Virus record (IMG/VR): IMGVR_UViG_3300004806_001016
Location: 1 to 33,935 of that record
Length of the DNA: 33,935 nucleotides
Reading direction: 5' to 3' (one strand)
DNA from: a virus
Of the stretch, positions 24,332 to 32,481 are shown piece after piece (positions within the stretch are counted from its first letter, which is position 1; each line of letters begins with the position of its first letter). Position numbers and translations under genes: made by a program. The notes beneath the pieces are model-generated. The model ran no database searches. It had not been told where the DNA came from and saw only the letters and a program-made list of their open reading frames with translations.

Positions 24332-25798
24332 TCAAACTCCCTTTCCGTAGAGCGTTGCGGCGACATCAATCCCGCCGCCGGGGCTTGCGACTGATTTCAA
24401 AGGCTCAGCACCGGCAGCGGACGGGCGAGGGGCTGTAATTGGAGCCACGATTTCGACTGGCGCAGTTTGAGGTTTTCCAGCTGCGCCACGCGGACGCCTT
24501 TCAAAGCCCCTGGCTTTTGCGTTCTCGATCTCCCATTTAACCCGTCCATCAATGGTATTTTTAGCTTCGTGCGCCAAATAATCTACGATTTCAGAATCCG
24601 TGAACGTCCAGTACGATTTTGACCGCCACCCTTCCCGATCCAAGCTCTCGCGCTCGCCTGGCTCAGAATTCAATTTTGCATTGAATGCTTCACGAGAGAG
24701 AAACGTTCGACCATCCTTCACCTTGTACTTGCCACCTTTTTCTGCGAATATGCGCCCCTCGCGGTCAATGAAGTTAGCCAAATACGCATGGTCAGCGTTT
24801 TTGGGGTCGTAGTCCACGCATTGATTTTTAAGCAGCAGGAACGCACCAACCCGGCGCCGGGCGGCAGTGCCCTCCTCGCGCATTACCGCAACCTCCAGCG
24901 GAAACTCTTTAGCGGCTTCCGCAACTCCTTTTTCCTTGAGCAGCTTTAGCGCTTCCGCGCAGGGAGAGCTTGGGTCGCCATCAACCAGCGACCGCAAGCC
25001 GGCCGAGAATTCTGTTGCAACCCAATTTTCAACTTTGGGCTGAATTTCGAGTCGCCGCTGTTGCTGTTTGATTTTTTCCAGTTCTGGCCGGCTTTGAGCA
25101 ACCGCCTCCTCGGTTCCAATTGCGCGCTGAACCCGCTTTGATTCAACGGGCCGAAGGGCCGGCCGGCTACTGGCCAGCGCTTGGAATTCATCGTCTTCCT
25201 CGTTGAGCGTGCGTTCGGGGTTTGCCTTGAGCAGATCTTTCGCCCTGGAATCAAAATCACGATACCATTCAACCAATTTCTTTTTGAAACCCTTGCGCTC
25301 AGGGAACAAGCGCTCTGCAACTTCCGCTTCCCGCAAGTCTTCGCGTTGTTCGGGATTAAGTGTGGCGATGTACGCCTCGTCAGCATCCACCGGTGCGGGC
25401 GCAAACGGGGCGGGTGGTTCAGGCTTCGCAATTGGCGTATCAACAAAATCCGCATTCTCTTTGGAGATTACGGACACCACTTTTTTGCGCTTCGGCGCTG
25501 CTGGCGCTGCCGCAACCGGTTCGACGACTGGAGTAACCGGAGGCTCAACAACTGGCTCGACTGTCGGCTCAGCTGCTGGCTCAATAACCTCGGCCTGCGG
25601 TTCCAGCGTTTCGAGAATCGCGGCCATTAGCGGATCGTGGGGCTGCTCCTCTTCAACTGGCTCAACCGGGGGCTCGACCGGAGGCTCGACCGGCTCAATC
25701 ACTGGAGCGACCGGCGGCGGGACTACTGCGATTGGTGCGGCCGGGGCCGGGGCCGGGGCCGGAGCCGGCGTGAGTGGTGCTACGGGTTCATCAAACAT
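24332..25798 (-). CDS. Scaffold-like head assembly protein
   Basis: The protein has 488 residues and lies between portal and capsid. Residues 1-110 are extremely Pro/Val/Glu/Ala-rich (PVEPPVEPPVEPVEEE and PAPAPAPAPAAP) and disordered. Residues about 145-345 are charged, mostly helical (EQREDLREAEVAERLFPERK, RRLEIQPKVENWVATEFSAG), as scaffolds usually are. A more ordered segment follows (YLANFIDREGRIFAEKGGKY, SYWTFTDSEIVDYLAHEAKN), and the end is Gly/Ala/Pro-rich. Scaffold is favoured by location, helix content and a disordered acidic region. The extra ordered domain is unusual, so a second role (for example an internal head protein) is possible. It is followed by a strong terminator. Confidence 0.6.
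   Translation of the reverse strand: MFDEPVAPLTPAPAPAPAPAAPIAVVPPPVAPVIEPVEPPVEPPVEPVEEEQPHDPLMAAILETLEPQAEVIEPAAEPTVEPVVEPPVTPVVEPVAAAPAAPKRKKVVSVISKENADFVDTPIAKPEPPAPFAPAPVDADEAYIATLNPEQREDLREAEVAERLFPERKGFKKKLVEWYRDFDSRAKDLLKANPERTLNEEDDEFQALASSRPALRPVESKRVQRAIGTEEAVAQSRPELEKIKQQQRRLEIQPKVENWVATEFSAGLRSLVDGDPSSPCAEALKLLKEKGVAEAAKEFPLEVAVMREEGTAARRRVGAFLLLKNQCVDYDPKNADHAYLANFIDREGRIFAEKGGKYKVKDGRTFLSREAFNAKLNSEPGERESLDREGWRSKSYWTFTDSEIVDYLAHEAKNTIDGRVKWEIENAKARGFERRPRGAAGKPQTAPVEIVAPITAPRPSAAGAEPLKSVASPGGGIDVAATLYGKGV
25743..25766 (+). repeat. GGGGCC hexamer repeat in the scaffold gene
   Basis: The plus strand (template strand) has GGGGCC three times at 25743-25760, then GGAGCC. It encodes an Ala-Pro run near the scaffold N-terminus and could form a G-quadruplex in single-stranded DNA. 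Confidence 0.7.
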
Positions 25799-25807
25799 AT
25801 TCGTGGT

Positions 25808-28171
25808 TTATTGCGGTTGCGGTTGTTGCTGCTGTGGAGGCGCACTCATGGCCTGCTTGACCATTTGTGCGGCCTGTGGATTGGTTTGCTGAAGGACGGC
25901 GATAACTGCCTGCATCCCCGCCGCGTCCTTGTGTACCGCCTCAGCGAGTTGCTGGAGCGATTGCATTACTTGCTTGTCTTGCGAGAGAACGAGCGTGTCG
26001 TCTTCGCCTGCCTTGGTTTGAAGTTTAACGTCAACACCAGCATCGAGGCTGTGGAATATGGTGTTGATAATTTCAAACACCTTGGCCTTACCCATTGCTC
26101 CAAACACCGCGTTTTGAATTTCCGGGTTGAGGCTTCCAATGGATTGCAGCATTTGCACCATGACTGTCGCGGCCTGCTGTCCAGCTGGGCGATTTCCGCC
26201 GTCGCGGCTAGTGAACATGTAGTCATGCACCAGCGAAGTCTTTGCTCCAGTGATTTTGACGTAGCCGGTCGGATCATCACCGTCTGGGTCTCGCGGCTCG
26301 AAGCCGGCTTTTTTTACGATACTGTCTGGATAGCGGTCGGAGATAGTAAGCTCAACCTGATCGTCGCCACAGGCGACCAGCGATTCAAAACAGATCCGCT
26401 TCATCGCCGCGCGACCTTCATCAATGCTTTCACTGATGAAGTCGTACACATTATCTGTGCTATTGGCGATTGCCACCGACTCATGCGCGCTGATTTCATG
26501 GCTCGCGGCTTGTCCCTGCTCATGTGGAGACATTACGAGCAAGCGGTCAGCTAAGGCGATCACTTGCGTGATTGCCTTGAATATCTGCTCAATGCTTTGA
26601 TTTGGGTGCGACCGAACAACAATAAAAGCCTGACTCGGGTCGATTCCGAGTTGTTTCAGCTTCGAGAAACTCACCTCCAGCATTTGCGTGCTGGCGTATG
26701 TCCCCTTGTTTTGCATCAATCGCTTGAACTCATCCCGAACCTGATTGCCCTCCGGTGTGTCCGGAAAGACGTCAGTGTTGAGAACAGCAACGGAAAACAG
26801 GTCTTGCTTGACCACTTCGAGAAGCTGGCTGTACAAATTGGTAAGCTGATCCTGGTACGACATCAGCTCGTGGGCCAGCGAGACGTTAATGAGTCGGTCG
26901 TCTTTCTCGTTGTGACTGAATACTGCCGCTGGGCTGGACGGGCAAATCTTTGCGTACACCACAGTTGCATCCCCGGCCACGCGAAGGTGAATCCAAACCG
27001 GATGCGGATAGGTTCCCCAGCCCCAAACCGAAGGCCGAACCTTCACCCAGATGTGGCTGAATATGCAGGAGGTTTCTTCCATTTGCCCATTGAACAATCC
27101 AACCTGATTCTTTCGATCATTGGTTGCGGTTGTGGCAGTTGGAGTTTCGCCTTGCGCGGGATCCAGTGAAGGCGGAGGGGTGATGGTGTGGGAAAAATAT
27201 TGATTAAAGTAGAGCCAATAAGTACTAAACCAATCGGCCATGCTTCCGGACGTAAAAGATACCGATGTGCGATTAAAATACGCAGCATTATTGGCCACAT
27301 CCCCCCAGCGACAAACATCCCAGAATCCAACATATTTACAGCCATTATCAGTGTTCAGCGAAGACAACGGAAACGCATTGTCATAAAACATTCTACTCGG
27401 ATGCGGCATTACCCACGCGATACCCTCTTTGACGATGCGAACGCGGTTTTTCTTTTTATCACTCGCGAATTCTGGCGCAACATTGTCGCGCTCAAGTTGA
27501 ATCTCGCGCTCCCACCACGCACGAGGAAAAGCGACGCAATGCCCGTACAGGAACATGTCTCGGCTGATCTGAGTTTGAGTGTGACGATAATCAAATTGAT
27601 CGGCCATGATGTCCACGCGCTGAGAAAGTAGCTCAGCGCGAAGCTTGCCGACCTGGGTTTGATCGCGCGCTTCGTATTTGAAATAAGGCCACAAGGTGTT
27701 GTATTTCACCACCTGAGCCGCTAGCCGCCGCGTGATAACCGACCGCAGCAGGTTGACATTAACCTCGTGAAATTTTGGGATGTTGACGCCGGTTATCTTT
27801 CCGTCCTTGTCTTTATTTACGCACTCACCCGGCACCGCCTCGGCCCACTTGTCACGATTCTCGGTCGAAATTCGCCCCTGCGCATACTGCATGAGTGGGA
27901 GGATGGTTTTATTGATCGGCGTGCTGTCCCAGGCCATATCAACTGCGGAATACTTGGAATGATTCGCCAGAGAAAACACGATGTGCTCTTGAAGCCAGCC
28001 TTGAATCTGCTCCTCAAACTTTTTACGCATGGAGATGTCGCGATTAAGGATGCGAATCTCAGTGGCCGTCATTTTCGCTTTGCGCCGCGGTGACGGCTCT
28101 TTTGCGGTAAAGAACTCCTGAAGGCGAGCGTCAGTGGTGCCGTACTCCTTTAGAATCTCAAAATCTATCAT
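25808..28171 (-). CDS. Portal protein
   Basis: The protein has 787 residues from the ATG at 28171, which overlaps the stop of the helix-turn-helix gene (ATGA). A longer start at 28207 would overlap that gene by 40 bases and is less likely. Portals form a twelvefold ring at one vertex and work with TerL. The N-terminal region contains helices and a loop with DMAWDSTPINKTILPLMQYA. The middle has strand segments (DATVVYAKICPSSPAAVF), and the long C-terminal helices (LAHELMSYQDQLTNLYSQLL, FEIINTIFHSLDAGVDVKLQ) end in a Gln/Pro-rich tail (PPQQQQPQPQ). The size matches large podovirus portals. It lies between terminase and scaffold as expected. The identification is by order and size. Confidence 0.7.
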   Translation of the reverse strand: MIDFEILKEYGTTDARLQEFFTAKEPSPRRKAKMTATEIRILNRDISMRKKFEEQIQGWLQEHIVFSLANHSKYSAVDMAWDSTPINKTILPLMQYAQGRISTENRDKWAEAVPGECVNKDKDGKITGVNIPKFHEVNVNLLRSVITRRLAAQVVKYNTLWPYFKYEARDQTQVGKLRAELLSQRVDIMADQFDYRHTQTQISRDMFLYGHCVAFPRAWWEREIQLERDNVAPEFASDKKKNRVRIVKEGIAWVMPHPSRMFYDNAFPLSSLNTDNGCKYVGFWDVCRWGDVANNAAYFNRTSVSFTSGSMADWFSTYWLYFNQYFSHTITPPPSLDPAQGETPTATTATNDRKNQVGLFNGQMEETSCIFSHIWVKVRPSVWGWGTYPHPVWIHLRVAGDATVVYAKICPSSPAAVFSHNEKDDRLINVSLAHELMSYQDQLTNLYSQLLEVVKQDLFSVAVLNTDVFPDTPEGNQVRDEFKRLMQNKGTYASTQMLEVSFSKLKQLGIDPSQAFIVVRSHPNQSIEQIFKAITQVIALADRLLVMSPHEQGQAASHEISAHESVAIANSTDNVYDFISESIDEGRAAMKRICFESLVACGDDQVELTISDRYPDSIVKKAGFEPRDPDGDDPTGYVKITGAKTSLVHDYMFTSRDGGNRPAGQQAATVMVQMLQSIGSLNPEIQNAVFGAMGKAKVFEIINTIFHSLDAGVDVKLQTKAGEDDTLVLSQDKQVMQSLQQLAEAVHKDAAGMQAVIAVLQQTNPQAAQMVKQAMSAPPQQQQPQPQ

Positions 28172-28464
28172 AATTTTATCAAATCCAGCGGTATAATCGG
28201 CTTCCACTTCTTTCCAAATTTAAGCTCCAAGAAAGCCGCCTCAATGATGCTGAGGTGTAGGCTCACCGGCGGGGTAAAGCGGTTATATTTTATGCCTCGC
28301 GCAACTTCCTGTGGGCTGATTGCGCACATGGCGCCCATCTCAACTTGAGTCAGGTTCAATAGCCGACATAGCCGATTGAACCGCTCGCGACTCCAGCCGC
28401 TCAAAACTCCGGCGCGCCGATAACGCAACCGGACCTGAGCCGCGATGGCTTGCCCCTCGGCCAT
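28168..28464 (-). CDS. XRE-like helix-turn-helix protein inside the packaging operon
   Basis: The protein has 98 residues. The segment RLLNLTQVEMGAMCAISPQE, then VARGIKYNRFTPPVSLHL, fits a Cro/C1-type helix-turn-helix with recognition helix SPQEVARGIKY. The N-terminus is Arg-rich (QVRLRYRRAG). Its start overlaps the stop of the acidic gene (TAATG) and its stop overlaps the portal start (ATGA), so it is coupled to virion genes. A DNA-binding protein at this point is unusual; it might bind DNA during packaging or regulate late expression. Neither is shown. Confidence 0.6.
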   Translation of the reverse strand: MAEGQAIAAQVRLRYRRAGVLSGWSRERFNRLCRLLNLTQVEMGAMCAISPQEVARGIKYNRFTPPVSLHLSIIEAAFLELKFGKKWKPIIPLDLIKL

Positions 28465-28787
28465 TACTTGGACGGCGAGCCGGGTGGTAAATTGTCTTCT
28501 TGAGCAGGAACCCCCTTACTCTTGTACATGGCAACTGAGGGAGAATCCCCTTCCGCCGCCTCCGCTTCCGGCGACTCACCCGCCTCGCCGGGGTCTTCTT
28601 CGTCATCTTTTTCGATTTCAACCTTGGAGATCGAAATGGAAATAACCTTAGTGCCAGCCTCATCGAGCGTGCCCTCAAACCGACCAGTGACCTTATCGCC
28701 GGGCTGCTTCGTTGAAAACAGTTCCGCGATTTCCGGGGATTCGGTTGAGTCGATGACGATTTTGTCTTTGATGTCAGTGCTATCCAT
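28464..28787 (-). CDS. Small acidic protein of unknown function
   Basis: The protein has 107 residues. Residues about 25-60 are beta-rich (PGDKVTGRFEGTLDEAGTKV, then ISISISKVEIEK), followed by a Glu/Asp/Ala/Pro/Ser-rich tail (EIEKDDEEDPGEAGESPEAE). It lies just after TerL and before the helix-turn-helix gene. Similar short acidic beta proteins occur in other phages near portal and terminase, usually without a known role. The ATG has AAGG ten bases upstream. No domain can be named. Confidence 0.6.
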   Translation of the reverse strand: MDSTDIKDKIVIDSTESPEIAELFSTKQPGDKVTGRFEGTLDEAGTKVISISISKVEIEKDDEEDPGEAGESPEAEAAEGDSPSVAMYKSKGVPAQEDNLPPGSPSK

Positions 28788-28837
28788 ATTATTGTTGCCT
28801 TGTCTTTAGGGTTACACCGTTTTGATAAAAAGTCAAC

Positions 28838-30484
28838 TTATGTTCCAAGCCGCGTGATTGTTGGTAGATAAGCGCTGGTCTGCATCGTGTTGCGCGTGTC
28901 GCCAGAGAATTCCATCCGGAATGGCCCGTAGGTGGCCGCGTCAAACGTGTGAATGTATTTAGAGCGCTTGGGATTGCCCGGTTTTTTGGCATCCTCTTCC
29001 AAGTGACGCAACATTTCAATGTGGCCCGGGCATGTCGCGCTCACGAAGTATTCATCCATGTACAGCTTTGACTGCAAGAAGCGGACGCGGCTTTCTACGG
29101 AGCCAGCGCCCTTTGGGCAGCCCAGCATCTTGATCGATTTACCATCAAACTCATTAACCACCTTCGCGAACTCTTTTTCAAAGTCCCACGCATCGTAAGA
29201 ACCCTCGCCGCCCGGACGCCACTGATTTACCGCGGACTCGTCAGTGGTGTGCCGAAAACTGAATTTGTACGGCCTGCCATCATTGGATGGAAGCGGCATC
29301 TCGGACCACTTGCGCATTTTCCCAATGATCTCAGCCGCCATCAGCTTGTAGAGGATTCGCTCACGCAAATGAATGACCTCGTCGATGACTATCCAAATTG
29401 GCTTTTTGGCGGTCGGCACAAGCTGGAGAAACGACACACACGAGTTTACTTGGCCCAAGTCGTAGCTGATGTCGATTGGGTAGCCGGCGCGCGGAAGCAG
29501 TCCAATACTGCTCTTGGCGTCCCCCTTGACGTGGACGTCAAATGAGAAATATTGCTTAAACAGCCCCTCGCCAGTTGGTCTTGGCGTCCAAATGCCCTTG
29601 ATGAGCCGATCAACGGCACTAGTGTCGTTCTTGGCTTCAACCAGCAATGTATTTTGGTAGGACCGCTTTTCCTCTGCGCTCCAAAATACATTCTCGGTCA
29701 ACGGGACATGCCAGACGGCAAACTTTGGATCCGTCCCTTTTAACCGACCGCCGCCGTTTGGAATTTCAATTTTCTTCGACTCGTCCTTCCCATCGTTCAC
29801 CATCGTGCGCCAAACCCAATGCTCCTCACCTGAATCAGCCGGGTTACAGTTCGCCATGTAGATTTTAGGCGCGCCAGTTGGGCGACGAAGTTGTTGCAGT
29901 GGGGCGTTCAGATAATCAGCCGAATCGGTTTCCGTGATTTCCTCGAACAAGAAAAGGCTTGGCTCCATGCCCTTAATGCGGGCCTTGATGTTTTCGCCGT
30001 GCGGGATGGACTTCAGGATTACCCGCGACCACGTTCCAAATTTATTCCCAACAAAGGCGTAGCGGTTTTTTTGGTCATCCATCTTCGGCTCGGTGAATTC
30101 AAGCCCGATGCCGTCGTACCACTCTGGGAGCGTCAAGGAGAACAGCTTTTCCCAAGCACCACCTTCGGTTGCCGCGCTTCGCAAGATGGCGCAAATGACC
30201 GCCAGTGGGGTAATGTGGGGCTTTCCAGCTATGGGCGCAACCAGGTCACTGTAAAGATGGTTGACGACACAGTGGAGCGATATGCCAGACTTGAACGAGC
30301 CGCGTTCTCCGTAAAGCAGCTTGACGATTGCCTCGCTAGGGTTGCCCGGGACGCTGTTGGTCCGCATGATGTCGAGGCCGATTGGCCCAATCTTGGGACG
30401 CCAAGATTTGCGCTTTGGCTCACGCGGCTTTCGGCCCGGCGGCGGATCCAACAACGCCGCCAGCGTTTGCATATCATCGCTCAT
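28838..30484 (-). CDS. terL: Terminase large subunit (ATPase/nuclease)
   Basis: The protein has 548 residues. Residues 59-66 (GERGSFKS) are the Walker A, a deviant form of GxxxxGK(S/T). SLFLFEE at 176-182 is the Walker B with the catalytic glutamate. ANCNPADSGEEHWVW at about 211-225 is the coupling-motif region. The nuclease half has acidic residues at YDLG (Asp342), IVIDEV (Asp368) and HTFDAATYG (Asp515), fitting an RNase H-like fold. It would translocate DNA into the head and cut it at the ends. The start overlaps the TerS stop by four bases (ATGA). The call is strong. Confidence 0.9.
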   Translation of the reverse strand: MSDDMQTLAALLDPPPGRKPREPKRKSWRPKIGPIGLDIMRTNSVPGNPSEAIVKLLYGERGSFKSGISLHCVVNHLYSDLVAPIAGKPHITPLAVICAILRSAATEGGAWEKLFSLTLPEWYDGIGLEFTEPKMDDQKNRYAFVGNKFGTWSRVILKSIPHGENIKARIKGMEPSLFLFEEITETDSADYLNAPLQQLRRPTGAPKIYMANCNPADSGEEHWVWRTMVNDGKDESKKIEIPNGGGRLKGTDPKFAVWHVPLTENVFWSAEEKRSYQNTLLVEAKNDTSAVDRLIKGIWTPRPTGEGLFKQYFSFDVHVKGDAKSSIGLLPRAGYPIDISYDLGQVNSCVSFLQLVPTAKKPIWIVIDEVIHLRERILYKLMAAEIIGKMRKWSEMPLPSNDGRPYKFSFRHTTDESAVNQWRPGGEGSYDAWDFEKEFAKVVNEFDGKSIKMLGCPKGAGSVESRVRFLQSKLYMDEYFVSATCPGHIEMLRHLEEDAKKPGNPKRSKYIHTFDAATYGPFRMEFSGDTRNTMQTSAYLPTITRLGT

Positions 30485-31134
30485 TGGTCGTCGAGGTCTA
30501 AGATGCCCTTGGGTCGCTTGGCACCTTTCTTTTTACCGTTGACGATTTGATGAACCTTGGCCTGCGTCAGCATTCCGTCGAGAACACTGTTGTGAAAATC
30601 TTTCAAGATCAAAAGCAGCGCGCGACGATCTTCGCGAAGCATGAATTTTTCTTGTGGCGTTAACTCACCATCGAGGGAGGTGTTAATTTTATCAACCTCG
30701 GCTTGAACAATCCAAAACTGCCGGTTAATCCCGCCCCCCATGCTTTCGACGGTTGATCGGAAGTGGTGGCGCTGCTGCTTTTGACAGGTGAGCGCGAGTT
30801 TGGCCGCATCTGGCGGCAACCCCATGTTCTCCAGCCCCGCCTTTACCGCCGCATCCTCTTTTTCAAGCAACGCAGCAACGTCAGCCTCCTCCGGCAGCAC
30901 CTCCTCCTCATCGGCCGTCATTGGCGGAATATCGGCCGGCGGTCGATGGATTACGGTTGCATCGGCGGGCGGAGTGACACGACTTGGCGACCAGCGAGCA
31001 AACAGTGATTTATTGTCGCGAATGGCGTCTCGAAGCTGGCGGGGATTACAGCCTAGCACATGAGCCGCTTCGGTGATTTTTCCACCTGTTTGCTCAAGTG
31101 CTAAGTTGATTATGGCTTCCCGTTCAGCATCCAT
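30481..31134 (-). CDS. terS: Terminase small subunit-like protein
   Basis: The protein has 217 residues from the ATG at 31134; a TTG-type start upstream would overlap the preceding gene and lacks support. Residues about 1-45 carry a Fis-like helix-turn-helix (TGGKITEAAHVLGCNPRQLR), which would bind the packaging site. A Pro/Glu-rich linker and a helical C-terminal half follow (CQKQQRHHFRSTVESMGGG, TPQEKFMLREDRRALLLILK). It overlaps TerL and begins four bases after the 79-residue gene. Placement directly before TerL and the helix-turn-helix support the call. Confidence 0.75.
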   Translation of the reverse strand: MDAEREAIINLALEQTGGKITEAAHVLGCNPRQLRDAIRDNKSLFARWSPSRVTPPADATVIHRPPADIPPMTADEEEVLPEEADVAALLEKEDAAVKAGLENMGLPPDAAKLALTCQKQQRHHFRSTVESMGGGINRQFWIVQAEVDKINTSLDGELTPQEKFMLREDRRALLLILKDFHNSVLDGMLTQAKVHQIVNGKKKGAKRPKGILDLDDQ

Positions 31135-31138
31135 GTGG

Positions 31139-31378
31139 TTATTCCGCCGGGATGAAATCCAGATAATATTTCTGGCCGGCAACGAATTTGCCGACGAGGT
31201 CCGGATTCGTAATGGTGATGTCCAACGTGCCGCTCGGCGTCCAACGAGCGAAATCGTTGTCCTCGCTTTTGCCAGTGGTATCGAATGGCTTGTCGGTGAC
31301 CGCTTGCAGAATTACCTGCTGATGGTTTTCCGCATGGTTGCGGACTTCTTGAACTACGAATTTTGCGCGAGTATTCAT
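31139..31378 (-). CDS. Small conserved phage protein of unknown function
   Basis: The protein has 79 residues, beta-rich, ending WTPSGTLDITITNPDLVGKF, then VAGQKYYLDFIPAE. I recognise the W/YTPSG...L.ITNP...F..G..YY.DF pattern from small genes scattered in other phages, always without a function. It begins a close-packed run (TerS starts four bases later). The ATG has no visible ribosome site. It could be a regulatory or host-takeover protein, or a minor virion part. Confidence 0.6.
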   Translation of the reverse strand: MNTRAKFVVQEVRNHAENHQQVILQAVTDKPFDTTGKSEDNDFARWTPSGTLDITITNPDLVGKFVAGQKYYLDFIPAE

Positions 31379-31413
31379 ATTTATTTGTCTGTTTCGATGC
31401 TCGATGCCGCTGG

Positions 31414-31788
31414 CTACGGGTGAGTTTTTCGCCAGCGATTCATCCGAGCAAAATCTGAAAGAGCTTCCGGAGTGATTAAAAAAGCATTACTGCTCGTGTT
31501 TGCTATGCCGTAATTCGTGGCCAGCGGTGGAGCAAACTGCTTTCCATACACCAAAATGAGAGCATTGTAGCGGTCGCGAGCGTGCGCCGTTATGATCGCC
31601 CCACCATCTGCGGTCCACGCAATAAGCCCACTGTTTTGCTCGGCTCCGTCCCATGAAGCGGTGGATGACTTAACCACCGTTGGCGTAACCGTTGAGCACC
31701 CAGATAGCAGGCAAAGAATCCCTGCAATTACGGCGGCGGATAAAATCCACGGCAAAAAATCACTCTGCGATTTCTTCACGGATTTCAT
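31414..31788 (-). CDS. Lipoprotein, possible outer-membrane spanin-like component
   Basis: The protein has 124 residues if started at the ATG at 31788; a longer start at 31833 adds 15 polar residues. The N-terminus is Lys-rich, then hydrophobic (FLPWILSAAVIAGILCLLS), then LSGC, a lipobox with Cys31. The remainder is globular-looking (LIAWTADGGAIITAHARD, YGIANTSSNAFLITPEALSD). It overlaps the 3' end of the small helical gene by 29 bases in another frame, as outer spanins often do with their partners, but that partner has no clear membrane helix. The lipoprotein call is good; the spanin role is speculative. Confidence 0.6.
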   Translation of the reverse strand: MKSVKKSQSDFLPWILSAAVIAGILCLLSGCSTVTPTVVKSSTASWDGAEQNSGLIAWTADGGAIITAHARDRYNALILVYGKQFAPPLATNYGIANTSSNAFLITPEALSDFARMNRWRKTHP

Positions 31789-31966
31789 TGGTGTTCTTTT
31801 TTGCGATGGCTGCATTTGTCGCTGAGTTGGCATCGGTTTCGTTCTGGGCCGCTGCCGCCGCCTGCACGTTGGCCGCGTTCTTCAAAGCGCTTCGACCAGA
31901 GGCCCAGGAAAAGATTTCTTTCACCGCCGAGAACGCAGCGGTGATCACGGATGTGATCGGGTTCAC
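31760..31966 (-). CDS. Small helical protein in the lysis-like cassette
   Basis: The protein has 68 residues, starting at a GTG that overlaps the preceding lipoprotein stop (GTGA). It has a short hydrophobic-aromatic start (ITSVITAAFSAVKEIFSWAS) that may bind a membrane as an amphipathic helix, then an Ala/Asn-rich helix (NVQAAAAAQNETDANSATNA) and a charged end. No family is recognised. Tight overlaps at both ends support that it is a real gene. Confidence 0.55.
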   Translation of the reverse strand: MNPITSVITAAFSAVKEIFSWASGRSALKNAANVQAAAAAQNETDANSATNAAIAKKNTNEIREEIAE

Positions 31967-32475
31967 TTACTGGTGGGGTAAATGGTTAAAATACCCTGCG
32001 CAAATGATGTGAGTCCCGGCACTGCGTAGAGCGACCAGTTGCTCAACTTTTGGTCCAGCGCGTATCCCAAAAACGTCTGGTACGCTGCCACGCCTGCGTT
32101 GACACCAGAGATAACGCTCGGGTCAACTCCAGTGGTGAAAGCGTTGGCGATGTTTTGCACCGCATTCGGATCCGTGGAGCCTGTGCCAACCAAGTCTTCA
32201 ATGCCAGTGGCCACCGCTTGCAAATAAGCGATGCTATTGGTGTCCGACCGGCCAGCGATGGTTGCAGCGGCAACACCGGTAAGCTTCATGGTTGCAGCAA
32301 ACTGATTAGTGTTGACCGGGTTCCCAAAAACAAACAACAGTCCATTGGTGTCAGTCCCAACGACAGATGTATTGCCTGAGCCGGTCTTGCAACCGCAGCC
32401 GGTGACAATGGTGAACGTGGTAGCGATTGCGACCAGCATTACCAGTGCGATGATGTAACGAGCATTATTTTTCAT
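31963..32475 (-). CDS. Lipoprotein of unknown function
   Basis: The protein has 170 residues. It has a lipoprotein signal (RYIIALVMLVAIATTFTIV, then VTGC with Cys27). The mature part is Thr/Asn/Ala/Val-rich with GVAAATIAGRSDTNSIAYLQ and a helical end. No domain is recognised. It lies between a holin-like gene (six bases before its ATG) and the small helical gene (four-base overlap). Candidate roles are envelope disruption at lysis or superinfection exclusion. The lipobox is seen; the role is a guess. Confidence 0.65.
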   Translation of the reverse strand: MKNNARYIIALVMLVAIATTFTIVTGCGCKTGSGNTSVVGTDTNGLLFVFGNPVNTNQFAATMKLTGVAAATIAGRSDTNSIAYLQAVATGIEDLVGTGSTDPNAVQNIANAFTTGVDPSVISGVNAGVAAYQTFLGYALDQKLSNWSLYAVPGLTSFAQGILTIYPTSK

Positions 32476-32481
32476 GGTTAT

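Noticed and set aside
25203-26554. Long plus-strand frames opposite scaffold and portal
   Set aside because: The Gly/Ser/Thr-rich content is the complement of Pro/Ala/Glu repeats in the scaffold gene; no domain is visible.
25808-28207. Longer portal start at 28207
   Set aside because: The ATG at 28171 overlaps the upstream stop by four bases, the pattern used throughout this operon.
30481-31182. Longer 233-residue reading of TerS
   Set aside because: The extra N-terminus overlaps the 79-residue gene; the ATG at 31134 starts four bases after its stop and directly before the helix-turn-helix.
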